DNA of 38,231 bases, from assembly GCA_903831865.1 (NCBI GenBank), contig CAIKZH010000025.1:1-38231 (forward strand), read 5' to 3'. Source of the stretch: an uncultured Coriobacteriia bacterium (lineage in GTDB: Bacteria; Actinomycetota; Coriobacteriia; Anaerosomatales; PALSA-660). This document shows, piece by piece, positions 22,308 to 31,501 of the stretch (position 1 is its first letter; each line of letters opens with the position of its first letter). Position numbers and translations under genes: made by a program. The notes beneath the pieces were generated by a model. That model did not search any database. It was not told the origin of the DNA and worked only from the letters and a program-made list of their open reading frames with translations.

Positions 22308-24586
22308 GTGGCCTCCGAACGGGCGCCGGCCCCGTGCAAGCGTGCGAGCATCAGGTAGAGCGCGGCGACGCAGACCGGCATCAGGACCAGAGCCGGGATG
22401 ATGATGCCGGAATCCTCTGTGAGGTATCCCGTCACGCTCGAGAACAGCGCGGCGGCGACGGCGGCCGAGAACGCGGGGTGGTCCCGCAGCATGGCTGCGA
22501 ACTCGCCCTGAGGTCTCCAGAGCATGTAGCCGGGAAGGAGCAGCACGGCAGCCGCGAGCCACGTCCATCTCGTCTGGCCCAGCACTCGGACGTTGGTGAC
22601 GGCCTTCCGCGCAAGGAGGACCCAGAGCGAGCCGAGACCGCTCTGCCCGATGTCGCCGACGAGCCGCCCAAGGTGGGTCTCGGCGCCCGGACCGCGCAGC
22701 ACGTCGATCACGCTGAAACCTCCGAGGACGACAACGACAAGACCAAGTGCGATGAGAAGGTTGCGCCACGTCCACACGCGCTGACCGTTCAGGATCAGCC
22801 AGCCGGCGAGGAAGCCCACGGTCATCCAGGCCACCGGTCCGAAGTTCGCACCCAGCGTCGGCGCCGCGGCAGTGCCCACGACGATCAGTGCTAATACCGG
22901 CCAGCCCCAGCGGCGCAGCGCGGACGCCCAGCGCGCATCGCGCCACGTGTCGAGAACCAGGGCCGCGGTCACCAGCGCTGACCCCAGCAGAAGCCCCGCC
23001 ATCTGGTTGCCGATCCCGTAGTATCGAGCGCCCTGGAGCGGCGAGTAGTCGAAGATGCTGGCCCATGACAGCGGCGCACCGAACCACTGGTCGACCAGGA
23101 GAAGCAGCGTCGTCATCCCCGCTGCAGCGATGAGCGGCCACGTCGCCGGCCTTCGGCGTGTCGTGAACCAGATCCCTGCCGCCAGCCCTGCGCTCACGAG
23201 CGCGAGCAGGATCTCGACGGTGTGGCGGCCCGTCGGATAGGGGACGAGGGCGAACTGGAGGATCGCGGCAAGAGGGATGCAGACCAGCAGAAGCAGCAGT
23301 GCCTGACACAGGGAGGACGTCCAGCTCGCCAGAGGCTCGCCGCGGAGGAGGACCAGGGCGCACGCTGCGAGCACGAGGACGGCAAGCTCCACGTAGGTGT
23401 CGAGGAGGGGCACTCGCGCGCCCTCCACCGCGACGGCGGTGGTCGCCATCTGCTGAAGGCGGCCGACTCTCTGCGAGAGGGGCGCGCGCGCATCGGTGCT
23501 CGACGGCTGTATCGGGCTTCCGACCACGGCCGGCGGCACGGCGCCTCCGAGCGCACCGACGACGCTCGCGGAGACGTCCGGCAGTGTGACGATCCCTTCG
23601 CGATGCGTCGACGCGGATGTCGCAAGCCCGGCACCAAGCGGCCCGGAGACGATGAGCGGAGCCAGGGCGCCCGCGACTGCCGGGGTAGAGGGCACGATCA
23701 TCAATGTGTCAGCCGGCGTGAGTCCCGCGTGCGCGAAGCCGATGACCTCGTCGAGCTCGCGAACGGCGCGAGCGTGCTGGGCGGCCGCCACCGGCGTCGT
23801 CGACCTGTTCGCGGCCGCATAGGAGCGCGCGATGTCACCGGGATCGACGACGATCAGGGAGCCACGTCCCGGACCGGTCGCCGCGAGAGCCGCCCTGAAG
23901 GCCGTGCGGAGCCGTGCGATGTCCGTGCGCGCGCCGCATGGAGCCGCGACGTCGCTGGCGAGCAGCGCTTCAGACACGTCGCCGCTGTCGACGTCGCCGC
24001 GGTCGTCTGCGGCCACGATCCCCGCAGGCCGTGAGCGCGCAGCGACATCGACGCCGATCCCCGGATCGGAACAACCGACCGCCGCGGTGAAGGCCCGCGC
24101 CGCGTGGGCGGCGTTCCCCAGCTCGCCGAGCACCGGGCCGGGGTTGTTCACGGTGTTGACGAGAGTCTGCTGGGGCTGCCCGACGTACAGGACGGCCGCC
24201 GGCGCCGTCGAACTCCCAAAGTACTGCCGGTAGAGGTCCGAAGCGGCTGCGGCTCCCACACTCTCCGAGGCGTTGAACGCCGAGAGGCCGGTCGGGTCCT
24301 CGATCATCGACGCGCCGGCCGAGAGCATGAGCGCACCTCGAGACGGGGTCGCTCCGGTCAATGTGCCCGCGCCTGAGCGGTCGTTCATGTCCGCCACGAG
24401 ACCACCGGATGCGATGCGGCGAGTGATCGGCATCGGCCCCGCCATGACGTCTTGCCATGTGAGATAGGGCGCCAGCACGATCACGACGCGCCGAGGGACC
24501 GGGGCAGCGAAAGCCGTCGCTGACACGATCAGCACGCAGACCGCCGCGCACAAGGCAGCGATCGCGGATCTCACCCTGCTCGACAC
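22304..24586 (-). CDS. Large envelope protein: extracytoplasmic domain plus about ten membrane helices
   Basis: The 760-residue product begins with a signal-like helix (about 8-25). An outside domain (about 30-395) starts RRVVIVLAPYLTWQDV and contains SLIVVDPGDIARSY and TLMIVPSTPAV, a layout reminiscent of alkaline-phosphatase-fold proteins, though no metal site is obvious. From about 400 to the end come some ten membrane helices with FDYSPLQGARYYGIGNQMAG between them. GTG 24584-24586 behind GGAG is chosen because the signal helix follows directly; the frame stays open upstream. Its role is unknown; an envelope polymer or lipid function is a guess. Confidence 0.8.
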   Translation of the reverse strand: MSSRVRSAIAALCAAVCVLIVSATAFAAPVPRRVVIVLAPYLTWQDVMAGPMPITRRIASGGLVADMNDRSGAGTLTGATPSRGALMLSAGASMIEDPTGLSAFNASESVGAAAASDLYRQYFGSSTAPAAVLYVGQPQQTLVNTVNNPGPVLGELGNAAHAARAFTAAVGCSDPGIGVDVAARSRPAGIVAADDRGDVDSGDVSEALLASDVAAPCGARTDIARLRTAFRAALAATGPGRGSLIVVDPGDIARSYAAANRSTTPVAAAQHARAVRELDEVIGFAHAGLTPADTLMIVPSTPAVAGALAPLIVSGPLGAGLATSASTHREGIVTLPDVSASVVGALGGAVPPAVVGSPIQPSSTDARAPLSQRVGRLQQMATTAVAVEGARVPLLDTYVELAVLVLAACALVLLRGEPLASWTSSLCQALLLLLVCIPLAAILQFALVPYPTGRHTVEILLALVSAGLAAGIWFTTRRRPATWPLIAAAGMTTLLLLVDQWFGAPLSWASIFDYSPLQGARYYGIGNQMAGLLLGSALVTAALVLDTWRDARWASALRRWGWPVLALIVVGTAAAPTLGANFGPVAWMTVGFLAGWLILNGQRVWTWRNLLIALGLVVVVLGGFSVIDVLRGPGAETHLGRLVGDIGQSGLGSLWVLLARKAVTNVRVLGQTRWTWLAAAVLLLPGYMLWRPQGEFAAMLRDHPAFSAAVAAALFSSVTGYLTEDSGIIIPALVLMPVCVAALYLMLARLHGAGARSEAT

Positions 24587-24658
24587 GCGTGCTCCGTCCC
24601 GCGTCGCTCGCCGATCGCATGCGGCCGACGACTGCGTCGCCTGAGCGGTAAGAAGCGG

Positions 24659-24734
24659 TGGTGCCCCCAAGGGAATTCGAATCCCTGTTGCCGCCTTGAA
24701 AGGGCGGAGTCCTTGGCCGCTAGACGATGGGGGC
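24659..24734 (-). tRNA. tRNA-Glu (anticodon TTC)
   Basis: The minus strand gives a full cloverleaf. The acceptor GCCCCCA pairs with TGGGGGC. The anticodon stem CCGCC/GGCGG encloses CTTTCAA with TTC at its centre. The T-loop is TTCGAAT, and ACCA is encoded at the 3' end. It lies 14 nt downstream of tRNA-Lys. Confidence 0.95.
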
Positions 24735-24748
24735 CTGAAGCGTCGTGC

Positions 24749-24824
24749 TGGTGGGCCGTGCAGGTTTCGAACCTGCGACCTTGGGATTAAAAGTCCCCTG
24801 CTCTACCAACTGAGCTAACGGCCC
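24749..24824 (-). tRNA. tRNA-Lys (anticodon TTT)
   Basis: The acceptor GGGCCGT pairs with ACGGCCC, the D-arm is GCTCAGTTGGTAGAGC, the anticodon loop CTTTTAA carries TTT, and the T-arm is GCAGGTTCGAAACCTGC. ACCA is encoded at the 3' end. It is probably co-transcribed with tRNA-Glu. Confidence 0.96.
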
Positions 24825-24842
24825 GGTCCGGCGCGGGTTCGG

Positions 24843-24848
24843 ATTATA
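24843..24848 (-). promoter_or_regulatory. -10 box of the tRNA-Lys/Glu promoter
   Basis: The minus strand reads a perfect TATAAT, placing the start about 12 nt before tRNA-Lys. The -35 box is not clear. Confidence 0.55.
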
Positions 24849-24902
24849 TCAGTGCGTCCGGAAACCGGGTGTCGTCACGCAGGACCGCGATCAGTCGGCC
24901 GG

Positions 24903-26465
24903 CTAGTGCCTGAAATGCCTCCTGCCGGTGAAGACCATCGCGACACCCAGTTCATCGGCCTTCGCGATCGCTTCGCCGTCCCGCACCGATCCCCCCGGCT
25001 GGATCACCGCGGTCACACCCGCCGCGGCGCACACCTCCAGCGAGTCGGGAAAAGGCATGTACGCGTCGGAGGCGCACACGGCACCCTTGGCGCGGTCGCC
25101 CGCCTTCTCCACGGCGATGCGGGCAGAGTCGACCCGGCTCATCTGGCCCGCTCCGACACCGACGCTCGCGAAGTCCTTGGCCAGCAGGATGGCGTTGCTC
25201 TTGACCGACTTGGCCACCTTCCAGGCGAACAGGAGCTGCGCCATCTCCTCGGCCGACGGCTGGCGCCTGCTCACGACGAGGAAGGTCGAGGGGTCCTCGG
25301 TCACCGCGTCGGATGTCTGCACGAGCATCCCGCCGTCCACGGACCTCGAGTCGTAGTGGCCCTCCACCGGGCGCACGCCTCCCGTGCGAAGCAGCCGTAT
25401 GTTCCGTTTGCCGGTCAGCAGCTCCAGCGCGCCCGCCTCGAACTCGGGCGCCACTATCACCTCGACGAACTGTTCGTTCGCCCCGATGTGGTGCGCGACT
25501 CCCGGGGGCACCGGACGGTTGAACGCCATGACCCCGCCGTACGCGGAGATGGGGTCGGAGGCGTGTGCCTTGTCGTAGGCCTCGACGACGTCCGCGCCGA
25601 TCGCTGTACCGCACGGGTTGGTGTGCTTCACAATCACGCATGCCGGCTCTTCGAACTCGCGAACGGCGGTCCAGCACGCATCGACGTCGAGGATGTTGTT
25701 GTGCGAGAGCTCCTTGCCGTGCAGCTGCTCTGCGCGCGCCAGGGACGTCGGCTTGGAATCGGCGAACCGGTAGAAGGCCGCCTTCTGGTGGGGGTTCTCG
25801 CCGTAGCGAAGGTCCTGCACCTTCTCCAGGAAGAAGCGGACGTCGCGCGGGAAGGTGTCGGCGCCTTCGGTTGCGGCCAGCCAGTTGAAGATGGCGTTGT
25901 CGTAGGCGCTCGTGAGCCGGAAGGCTTCGACCGCGAGCCGCTTCCTCGTCGCCAGACGCGTGGCGCCCGCGTTCTCGGCCATCTCCGCGACGATCGCGGC
26001 GTACATCGACGGATCCGTCACGACCGTCACGGAGTCGAAGTTCTTCGCGGCCGAACGCAGCATGGCAGGTCCGCCGATGTCGATGTTCTCGATCGCCTCT
26101 TCGAGGGTCACACCGTCGCGGGCGACAGTGGACTCGAACGGATAGAGGTTGACGACCACCATGTCGATCATCCCGATGCCATGCGCCTCGGCGGCCGCCA
26201 TGTGCTCCGGCGAGTCGCGTCGTGCGAGCAGCCCGCCGTGTACGGCCGGATGCAGCGTCTTGACACGGCCGTCCATCATCTCCGGAAAGCCGGTGAGGTC
26301 GTCGATCAGGCGCACCGTCACGCCAGACCCGGCGAGCATCCTGGCCGTCCCTCCGGTCGACACGATCTCGACGCCGTGGCTCGCAAGGCCCCGGCAGAAC
26401 CCGACCAGGTCGGCCTTGTCCGTGACGGACACCAGTGCGCGGCGGATCTTCACCTGATCTGTCAC
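24903..26465 (-). CDS. purH: AICAR transformylase / IMP cyclohydrolase
   Basis: This bifunctional enzyme makes the last two steps of IMP synthesis, using 10-formyl-tetrahydrofolate. The N-terminal cyclohydrolase shows RRALVSVTDKADLVGFCRGL, STGGTARML, GRVKTLHPAVHGGLLARRD and VNLYPFEST. The C-terminal transformylase carries KHTNPCGTAIG and a closing VQPGGSVRDGEAIAKADELG-type block (IQPGGSVRDGEAI here). The product is 520 residues. GTG 26463-26465 is chosen because AAGGAG lies 9 nt upstream; ATG 26484-26486 would add seven residues without a ribosome site. It is last in the purM-purN-pabC-purH operon. Confidence 0.96.
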   Translation of the reverse strand: MTDQVKIRRALVSVTDKADLVGFCRGLASHGVEIVSTGGTARMLAGSGVTVRLIDDLTGFPEMMDGRVKTLHPAVHGGLLARRDSPEHMAAAEAHGIGMIDMVVVNLYPFESTVARDGVTLEEAIENIDIGGPAMLRSAAKNFDSVTVVTDPSMYAAIVAEMAENAGATRLATRKRLAVEAFRLTSAYDNAIFNWLAATEGADTFPRDVRFFLEKVQDLRYGENPHQKAAFYRFADSKPTSLARAEQLHGKELSHNNILDVDACWTAVREFEEPACVIVKHTNPCGTAIGADVVEAYDKAHASDPISAYGGVMAFNRPVPPGVAHHIGANEQFVEVIVAPEFEAGALELLTGKRNIRLLRTGGVRPVEGHYDSRSVDGGMLVQTSDAVTEDPSTFLVVSRRQPSAEEMAQLLFAWKVAKSVKSNAILLAKDFASVGVGAGQMSRVDSARIAVEKAGDRAKGAVCASDAYMPFPDSLEVCAAAGVTAVIQPGGSVRDGEAIAKADELGVAMVFTGRRHFRH

Positions 26466-26531
26466 CGAAGGACGCTCCTTACTCATCTGGTGCCGGCGGG
26501 ACCACAACGGCCGCTTCGCGCGGCCGATGGC

Positions 26532-27284
26532 TCATTGTAGCGCGCCGGCGCCGGCCTCGGCCTCGCCCCAGAGGTGGTCGAACGCAGCCAGCGCCAGCCG
26601 CGTGACCGGACCTGGACCCCAGCCGCGCAGAGCGACAGCGCCAGCGAACGCGTTGGTGCAGAAGAGCTCGTCCGCGCCGAGCGCATCCTCGAGAGCGAGT
26701 GGCTCCACGCCTGTGGGGACGCCTGCGTCAGCAAGCGCCACGAGCAGGAAGGCCCGCGCCACGCCTGCGACCGCCTGGGGGGCGGGCGGCGTGAGGACCA
26801 CGCCTCCCCTCACCGCCCACACGCTGGCGGTGCCGCCGTCGAGTACAAGCCCATCGCGCACGATGAGCGCCTGGTCGCCACCCGCCGTCCGCGCGCGTCT
26901 CTGCGCGTCGTCCCACCAGCGCCGGTCTGCTGGCTTGGCGGCGCCTCGCGGAAGCGGCGGTCCCTCGTCGACCTCGATGGGCATGGCCCTCGGACCGCCG
27001 GGCACGTCGAGCGATGACAGACGGCGCTGCACGACGGCGCGCGCCTCTCCCGACGGCTCCACCACCACCGTGAGCCTGAGCCGGCTGGACGCCGGGCCTT
27101 CCCACTCGACAGCAGCCGCCTCCATGGCCTCTTGCGCGCAGTCCAGGGTCTTGGGCCCGCATCCGCCGGAGGCGAGGCGCGCGCGATGGTAGGGCCAGAG
27201 GGGAACGCGCCCGCTGACGAGACGGCATGTCTCGCGCAGCGCGACCGCCGGTCGACCAGGATGCGGTTCACCTGGCGACGGCAC
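26532..27284 (-). CDS. pabC: Class IV aminotransferase fold, probable aminodeoxychorismate lyase
   Basis: This PLP-dependent fold-type IV protein has 250 residues. Its core reads AKPADRRWWDDAQRRA, with the likely PLP-binding Lys in AKPADR, then DQALIVRDGLVLDGGTASV and VLTPPAPQAVAGVAR, and a late ADELFCTNAFAG. The pattern fits 4-amino-4-deoxychorismate lyase, which makes p-aminobenzoate for folate, although branched-chain or D-amino acid aminotransferase cannot be excluded. GTG 27282-27284 follows the purN stop directly. Its place between purN and purH, both users of formyl-folate, supports the folate role. Confidence 0.78.
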   Translation of the reverse strand: MPSPGEPHPGRPAVALRETCRLVSGRVPLWPYHRARLASGGCGPKTLDCAQEAMEAAAVEWEGPASSRLRLTVVVEPSGEARAVVQRRLSSLDVPGGPRAMPIEVDEGPPLPRGAAKPADRRWWDDAQRRARTAGGDQALIVRDGLVLDGGTASVWAVRGGVVLTPPAPQAVAGVARAFLLVALADAGVPTGVEPLALEDALGADELFCTNAFAGAVALRGWGPGPVTRLALAAFDHLWGEAEAGAGALQ

Positions 27285-27887
27285 TCACGGCTCCAGGCGG
27301 ACGATGCGCCCTTCGACCCGGACTCGACCGGAGGCGATCGCCTTCAACGCGGCGGGGTAGAGCCGGTGCTCCACCTTGTGGATCTTCGCCTCCAGCGTCT
27401 CGACGGTGTCGTCGTCGTCCACGTGGACCTCCTCCTGCGCCAGGATCGGGCCGCGGTCGAAGACCTCGTTCGCGAAGTGGACCGTGACGCCGGTGACCTT
27501 CACGCCGTATTCGAAGGCGTCGCGGATCCCGTGCGCGCCCGGGAAGGACGGCAGCAGCGTCGGGTGGATGTTGAGCACGTGCATCGGGAAGGCGTCGAGC
27601 ACCTCCTTCCCGAGCAGCCGCATGTACCCGGCCATCACCACATAGTCGACCCCGCATCCCTGGAGCACGTCCAGGATCTCGTGGTTGAACTCGTCTTCAT
27701 CGCGATAGGCCTTGCGGTCGATGAACATCGCGGGAAGACCCGCGCACCCCGCCCGAACCAGCGCGTACGCGTCCTCACGGTCGGAGACGACGCAGACCAC
27801 TTCCGCCGGCAGGTCGCCGGCTTCGCAGGCGTCGAGGATCGCCTGCAGGTTCGTGCCGCTCCCGGAGACCAGCACCCCGAGTCTCAT
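27285..27887 (-). CDS. purN: Phosphoribosylglycinamide formyltransferase
   Basis: This enzyme formylates GAR with 10-formyl-tetrahydrofolate in purine synthesis. The 200 residues start RLGVLVSGSGTNLQAILDA. They contain VVMAGYMRLL, the catalytic segment NIHPTLLPSFPGAHGIRDA, GVTVHFANEVFDRGPIL with the catalytic Asp, and EHRLYPAAL. The start ATG 27885-27887 follows a G-rich site. The gene is 14 nt after purM. Confidence 0.97.
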   Translation of the reverse strand: MRLGVLVSGSGTNLQAILDACEAGDLPAEVVCVVSDREDAYALVRAGCAGLPAMFIDRKAYRDEDEFNHEILDVLQGCGVDYVVMAGYMRLLGKEVLDAFPMHVLNIHPTLLPSFPGAHGIRDAFEYGVKVTGVTVHFANEVFDRGPILAQEEVHVDDDDTVETLEAKIHKVEHRLYPAALKAIASGRVRVEGRIVRLEP

Positions 27888-27901
27888 CGCGCCCCCATCT
27901 T

Positions 27902-28960
27902 TCAGCCGTAGCGGACCGTGCCGCTCCCGGGCACGATGTCGCCGATCTCGAACACGGTCTCACCGGCCACCCGGAGGCGGGCAGCCGCGTCCGCCGCGCT
28001 CTTGGCGTCGAGCACCATGCAGAAGCCGATGCCCATGTTGAACGTCCGCAGAAGCTCGTCCTCGGGCAGCCGCGTGGCTTCTCGCAGCAGACGGAAGACG
28101 CGCGGTTCCTTCCACGAGCCCGGCCGCACGAGAGCATCGACGCCGCGGGGGAGGCAGCGGGCGAGATTCTCCGTGAGCCCTCCGCCGGTGATGTGTGCCA
28201 TCCCCTTGACCTTCACGCCGGCTCGCAGCAGATCGAGGACGGGCTTCACGTAGATCCGCGTGGGAGCCAGCAGCGCCTCGCCGAGCGTCGCGCCGCCCAG
28301 ATCGAGCCGGTGCATCTCCAGCTCGTCCTCCGCGCCGTCGATCAGGGCCCGCCGAACGAGTGAGAAGCCGTTGCTGTGGACACCGCTGGACGCGAGCCCG
28401 AGGACAGCGTCACCCGGCTCGATGGAGCCGCCGTCGATCACCTTGGCGCGGTCCACAGCGCCGACGCAGAAGCCGGAAAGGTCGTAGTCCTCACTCGCCA
28501 TGACACCTGGGTGTTCGGCGGTCTCCCCCCCGACGAGCGAGCAGCCGGCCCGGCGGCAGCCCTCGGCGATGCCTTCCACGATCCGCTCGATCTTCTGCGG
28601 CACGACCTTGCCGATCGCGATGTAGTCGAGGAAGAAGAGCGGCTCGGCGCCGGTGACCAGGATGTCGTTGACGCACATGGCGACCAGATCGATGCCGACC
28701 GTGTCGTGGGTGTCGAGAAGCTGCGCGAGCTTGAGCTTGGTGCCGACGCCGTCAGTGCCCGAGACGAGCACCGGATCGGCCATGCCCTTCAGGCCCGCGG
28801 CGGAGAACATCCCTCCGAACCCGCCTATGTCGCCCATGACCTCCTTGCGGTAGGTGGAGCGCACGGCGAGCCGGATAGCCTCGACGGAGCGACTGGCCGC
28901 GTCGATGTCCACGCCCGCGTCGCGATAGGAGATGGGCCGCTCTTCGTCGTGATCGGGCAT
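27902..28960 (-). CDS. purM: Phosphoribosylformylglycinamidine cyclo-ligase (AIR synthetase)
   Basis: This enzyme closes the imidazole ring of AIR using ATP. The 352 residues show ISYRDAGVDIDAA, GGFGGMFSAAGLKG, LVSGTDGVGTKLKLAQ, AMCVNDILVTGAEPLFFLDY, SLVGGETAEHPGVM, LASSGVHSNGFSLVR and HITGGGLTENLAR. AGGAG lies 6 nt before ATG 28958-28960. It is first in the purine operon; the short gap upstream (28961-29022) shows no riboswitch-like structure. Confidence 0.97.
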   Translation of the reverse strand: MPDHDEERPISYRDAGVDIDAASRSVEAIRLAVRSTYRKEVMGDIGGFGGMFSAAGLKGMADPVLVSGTDGVGTKLKLAQLLDTHDTVGIDLVAMCVNDILVTGAEPLFFLDYIAIGKVVPQKIERIVEGIAEGCRRAGCSLVGGETAEHPGVMASEDYDLSGFCVGAVDRAKVIDGGSIEPGDAVLGLASSGVHSNGFSLVRRALIDGAEDELEMHRLDLGGATLGEALLAPTRIYVKPVLDLLRAGVKVKGMAHITGGGLTENLARCLPRGVDALVRPGSWKEPRVFRLLREATRLPEDELLRTFNMGIGFCMVLDAKSAADAAARLRVAGETVFEIGDIVPGSGTVRYG

Positions 28961-29022
28961 CGACGGCTCCTGGTCATCGCCTGCAGGGGACCGTGGAGCA
29001 TTGTCGCACAGCCCACCGGCAC

Positions 29023-29490
29023 CTACCCGACCGCCTCCGCGAGGCGGTCCAGGAAGACGAGCTGCCCGGGAAGGAGCTTCAGCCGCGCCTCCGGCAGGCC
29101 GAACCACTCGGACCGGTCGACCTCCGGGAAGCTCGCCATGGTGCCCGAGCCGCGCGGCCACTCCATCTCGAAGTGGTTGCTGCGCGACGAAGGCGCGTCG
29201 AAGTCCGCCTCGGCCGCGAACGCGTGCACGATCTTGCCGCTGCGCTGCCGGAGAGTGCCCAGGTCAGCGAAGGGGCCGTCGACGATGAACCCCGTCTCTT
29301 CGGTGAACTCGCGGTTCGCGGCCTCCAGGGGCTGCTCGAGTTCCGGATCGAAGAGACCCTTCGGGATCGACCAGATGCCCAGGTCCCGTCGCGCCCAGAA
29401 GGGGCCGCCGGGGTGAACGAGCAGGACCTCGAGACCGGAGAGAGTGCGGCGGAAGGCCAGTATCCCGGCGCTCTGCGGGGCCGTACTCAC
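29023..29490 (-). CDS. Nudix hydrolase
   Basis: This 155-residue Nudix-fold protein starts STAPQSAGILAFRR and contains FWARRDLGIWSIPKGLFDPE with a Nudix box ending REFTEETGF. The box has one extra residue between the first Gly and Glu compared with GX5EX7REUXEEXGU. Such enzymes cleave nucleoside diphosphates linked to another moiety; the substrate is unknown. GTG 29488-29490 is chosen because it lies just 7 nt after the sixA stop and fits the family N-terminus. It is last in the polyphosphate-type operon. Confidence 0.9.
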   Translation of the reverse strand: MSTAPQSAGILAFRRTLSGLEVLLVHPGGPFWARRDLGIWSIPKGLFDPELEQPLEAANREFTEETGFIVDGPFADLGTLRQRSGKIVHAFAAEADFDAPSSRSNHFEMEWPRGSGTMASFPEVDRSEWFGLPEARLKLLPGQLVFLDRLAEAVG

Positions 29491-29497
29491 CCGCGGG

Positions 29498-29977
29498 TCA
29501 CCCCGGGAGGAGCGCAGGCGCCAGGAGCCAGACCAGCCGCCCGCTCGGCTTCGACGGGTCGGGGATCTCGACAAGGGCCACGCCGGCCTTCTTCATCACC
29601 ACGCGTCCGCCTCCGATGACCTGCCCGATCACGACGCTGAAGTCGCTCTCGTGCCCCACCAGCATCAGCGAGCGAGCACCCGAGACCTCTTCGAGCATCT
29701 CGCGAAACGCCGCCAGGTCGAAGCCCGGTACCAGTCTCGCGTCCTGTCGCGGTGAGGAGCCCACGCCCATCGTCTGGACCGCGATCGTGGCCGTCTGCAG
29801 CGCGCGGAGGTACGGGCTCGTGATCACGATGTCGGGTCTCACGCCCACCTCTGCCAGCCGCCGGACCACCCTGGTCACGACGTTCTCGCCGTGCGCGACG
29901 AGCGGGCGCGACCGGTCATCGCCGGTCCACTCGTCGGAGGAGGCCGCCTGGCCATGCCGCATGAAGTAGACGTCCAC
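29498..29977 (-). CDS. sixA: SixA-type histidine phosphatase
   Basis: This 159-residue member of the histidine phosphatase branch (phosphohistidine phosphatase SixA) has the catalytic N-terminus YFMRHGQAAS. Further marks are ITSPYLRALQTATIA and the second catalytic His in MLVGHESDFS. GTG 29975-29977 starts 6 nt after the ppx stop, so it is part of the same operon. Near CHAD and Ppx proteins, it may act on phosphohistidine or on inorganic phosphate-bearing targets; this is an inference from context. Confidence 0.9.
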   Translation of the reverse strand: MDVYFMRHGQAASSDEWTGDDRSRPLVAHGENVVTRVVRRLAEVGVRPDIVITSPYLRALQTATIAVQTMGVGSSPRQDARLVPGFDLAAFREMLEEVSGARSLMLVGHESDFSVVIGQVIGGGRVVMKKAGVALVEIPDPSKPSGRLVWLLAPALLPG

Positions 29978-29983
29978 GGGAGG

Positions 29984-31501
29984 CTAGTCCCCCTTCCCGG
30001 GCTCGATGTCGACGCGGACGTGGAACGTGCGTTCCAGCAGATCGGCCTTCTCCCGTGCGCCGTGGATGATGACGTCGAGCGGGCCGGTGCCGTTCACTTC
30101 GAGACGGACCACCCCCGCCTCGAGGGTGGCGGTGACTCCCGACACCTGTTGGTCGCGCGTCCGGTCCAGACCGTCAGCGAGGCGCAGCAGCGAGGCGAGC
30201 TGCTCAGCGATGCGCCGGTCGGGGCGATCGATCGCCGCCAGCTCCTCGTGGCGAGCCTTGGGAAGAGCGCCGCTGTGATAGCGCGCCACCGCGGCCACGA
30301 TGGCGAGCTCGCGTCGGCTGAGTCCCGGCAGCGAGGTGTGGATGATGAGGTGGAACGAATGCTTGTGGTGCCGCTCGTAGCTGATGAAGTAGCCGACATC
30401 GTGCAGAAGCGCGGCGATCCTCAGCAGCGTTCGAAGCGACGGGTCTATGCCGAGCGGGCCCGAGAGCTGGCCGAAGAGCGAGTCCGCCAGGTCGGCGACT
30501 GCGCGGGAGTGGGCCTCCTCCCAGTTGCAGCGCTCGGCGAAGCGCTCGGCGGCGGCTATCGGATCGGTGACCTCGGCGGTGCTCCCGCCGCGAACATGCT
30601 CGATGATCAGGCCCTCGCGGATCCCCTTGGCGTTCACCCACAAAGAGTTCGCATCGAACGCCCGCATCACCTCGGCGACGATGACCGCGCCCGGCGTGAT
30701 GATGTCGGCCCGTCCGGGCGGCAGGCCGGGGACCCGGAGCCGTTCCCGTTGCGTCGAGCGGCGGAGCATGGCGAGCAGGTGGTTGACATCGCGGGCGGCG
30801 AGCTCGAAGCCGTGGACCGACGTGCCGCCGCTGCCCGTGCGCGCCGCGACCATCGAGGCGAGCGCGTTGACGGTGCCGCCCGAGGCGACCAGCGTCGAGA
30901 CCGGCGGGCCGCCCTTCGGGACCGCGTCCCGCAGGCCGCGGCGCACGTGACGGCGCAGATCCGCGTAGGTGCTCTCCGACATGGGATCCTCGCCGCCGAA
31001 CCGCTCGGCGAGCGAGAGCGCGCCGAAGGGGACCGACATCACCGATTCGATCTGCCTGCCCGTGGCCGCGACGACCTCTACCGAGCCTCCGCCCACGTCG
31101 ACCACTGCCGAGCGCCCCTGCAGCGGGAAGCTCTCCGCGGCCGCGAGGAAGGCGAGGCGCGCCTCCTCCTCGCCCGAGAGCACTCGCAGTTCGAGACCCA
31201 CCTGCTCGCGGACGGCGTTCACCCACTGGCGTCCGTTCGGGGCGTCGCGCACGGCGGCTGTCGCAACGCCGACGATGGTCTCGGCCTGCAGCCGGAGTGC
31301 AAGGTCGCACATGCGGCGCAGCGCGGCCGTCGTGCGCTCCATCGCGTCGTCGGCGAGGCTCCCGTCCGGCCCTCGGCCCTCTCCCAGACGCGTGTACTCC
31401 TTCTCCTCGTCCACGAGACGATAGGGCTCGCCGTCGTTCACCTCGACCACGGTGGTTCGGACCGAGTTCGTCCCGACGTCGATGGCGGCGAGGCGCGTCA
31501 T
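29984..31501 (-). CDS. ppx: Ppx/GppA exopolyphosphatase with C-terminal HD domain
   Basis: This 505-residue member of the ASKHA fold hydrolyses polyphosphate or (p)ppGpp-type substrates. The N-terminal part shows LAAIDVGTNSVRTTVVEV, VLSGEEEARLAFLAA, VVDVGGGSVEVV and TLVASGGTVNALA. The C-terminal HD part (about 320-505) has LLRIAALLHDVGYFISYERH and LLRLADGLDRT. The ATG overlaps the CHAD stop (ATGA), so the two are translationally coupled. The CHAD neighbour supports a polyphosphate substrate. Confidence 0.93.
   Translation of the reverse strand: MTRLAAIDVGTNSVRTTVVEVNDGEPYRLVDEEKEYTRLGEGRGPDGSLADDAMERTTAALRRMCDLALRLQAETIVGVATAAVRDAPNGRQWVNAVREQVGLELRVLSGEEEARLAFLAAAESFPLQGRSAVVDVGGGSVEVVAATGRQIESVMSVPFGALSLAERFGGEDPMSESTYADLRRHVRRGLRDAVPKGGPPVSTLVASGGTVNALASMVAARTGSGGTSVHGFELAARDVNHLLAMLRRSTQRERLRVPGLPPGRADIITPGAVIVAEVMRAFDANSLWVNAKGIREGLIIEHVRGGSTAEVTDPIAAAERFAERCNWEEAHSRAVADLADSLFGQLSGPLGIDPSLRTLLRIAALLHDVGYFISYERHHKHSFHLIIHTSLPGLSRRELAIVAAVARYHSGALPKARHEELAAIDRPDRRIAEQLASLLRLADGLDRTRDQQVSGVTATLEAGVVRLEVNGTGPLDVIIHGAREKADLLERTFHVRVDIEPGKGD

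Noticed and set aside
24852-26540. 562-codon plus-strand frame opposite purH
   Set aside because: It is a GC-driven antisense frame; purH is unmistakable on the minus strand.
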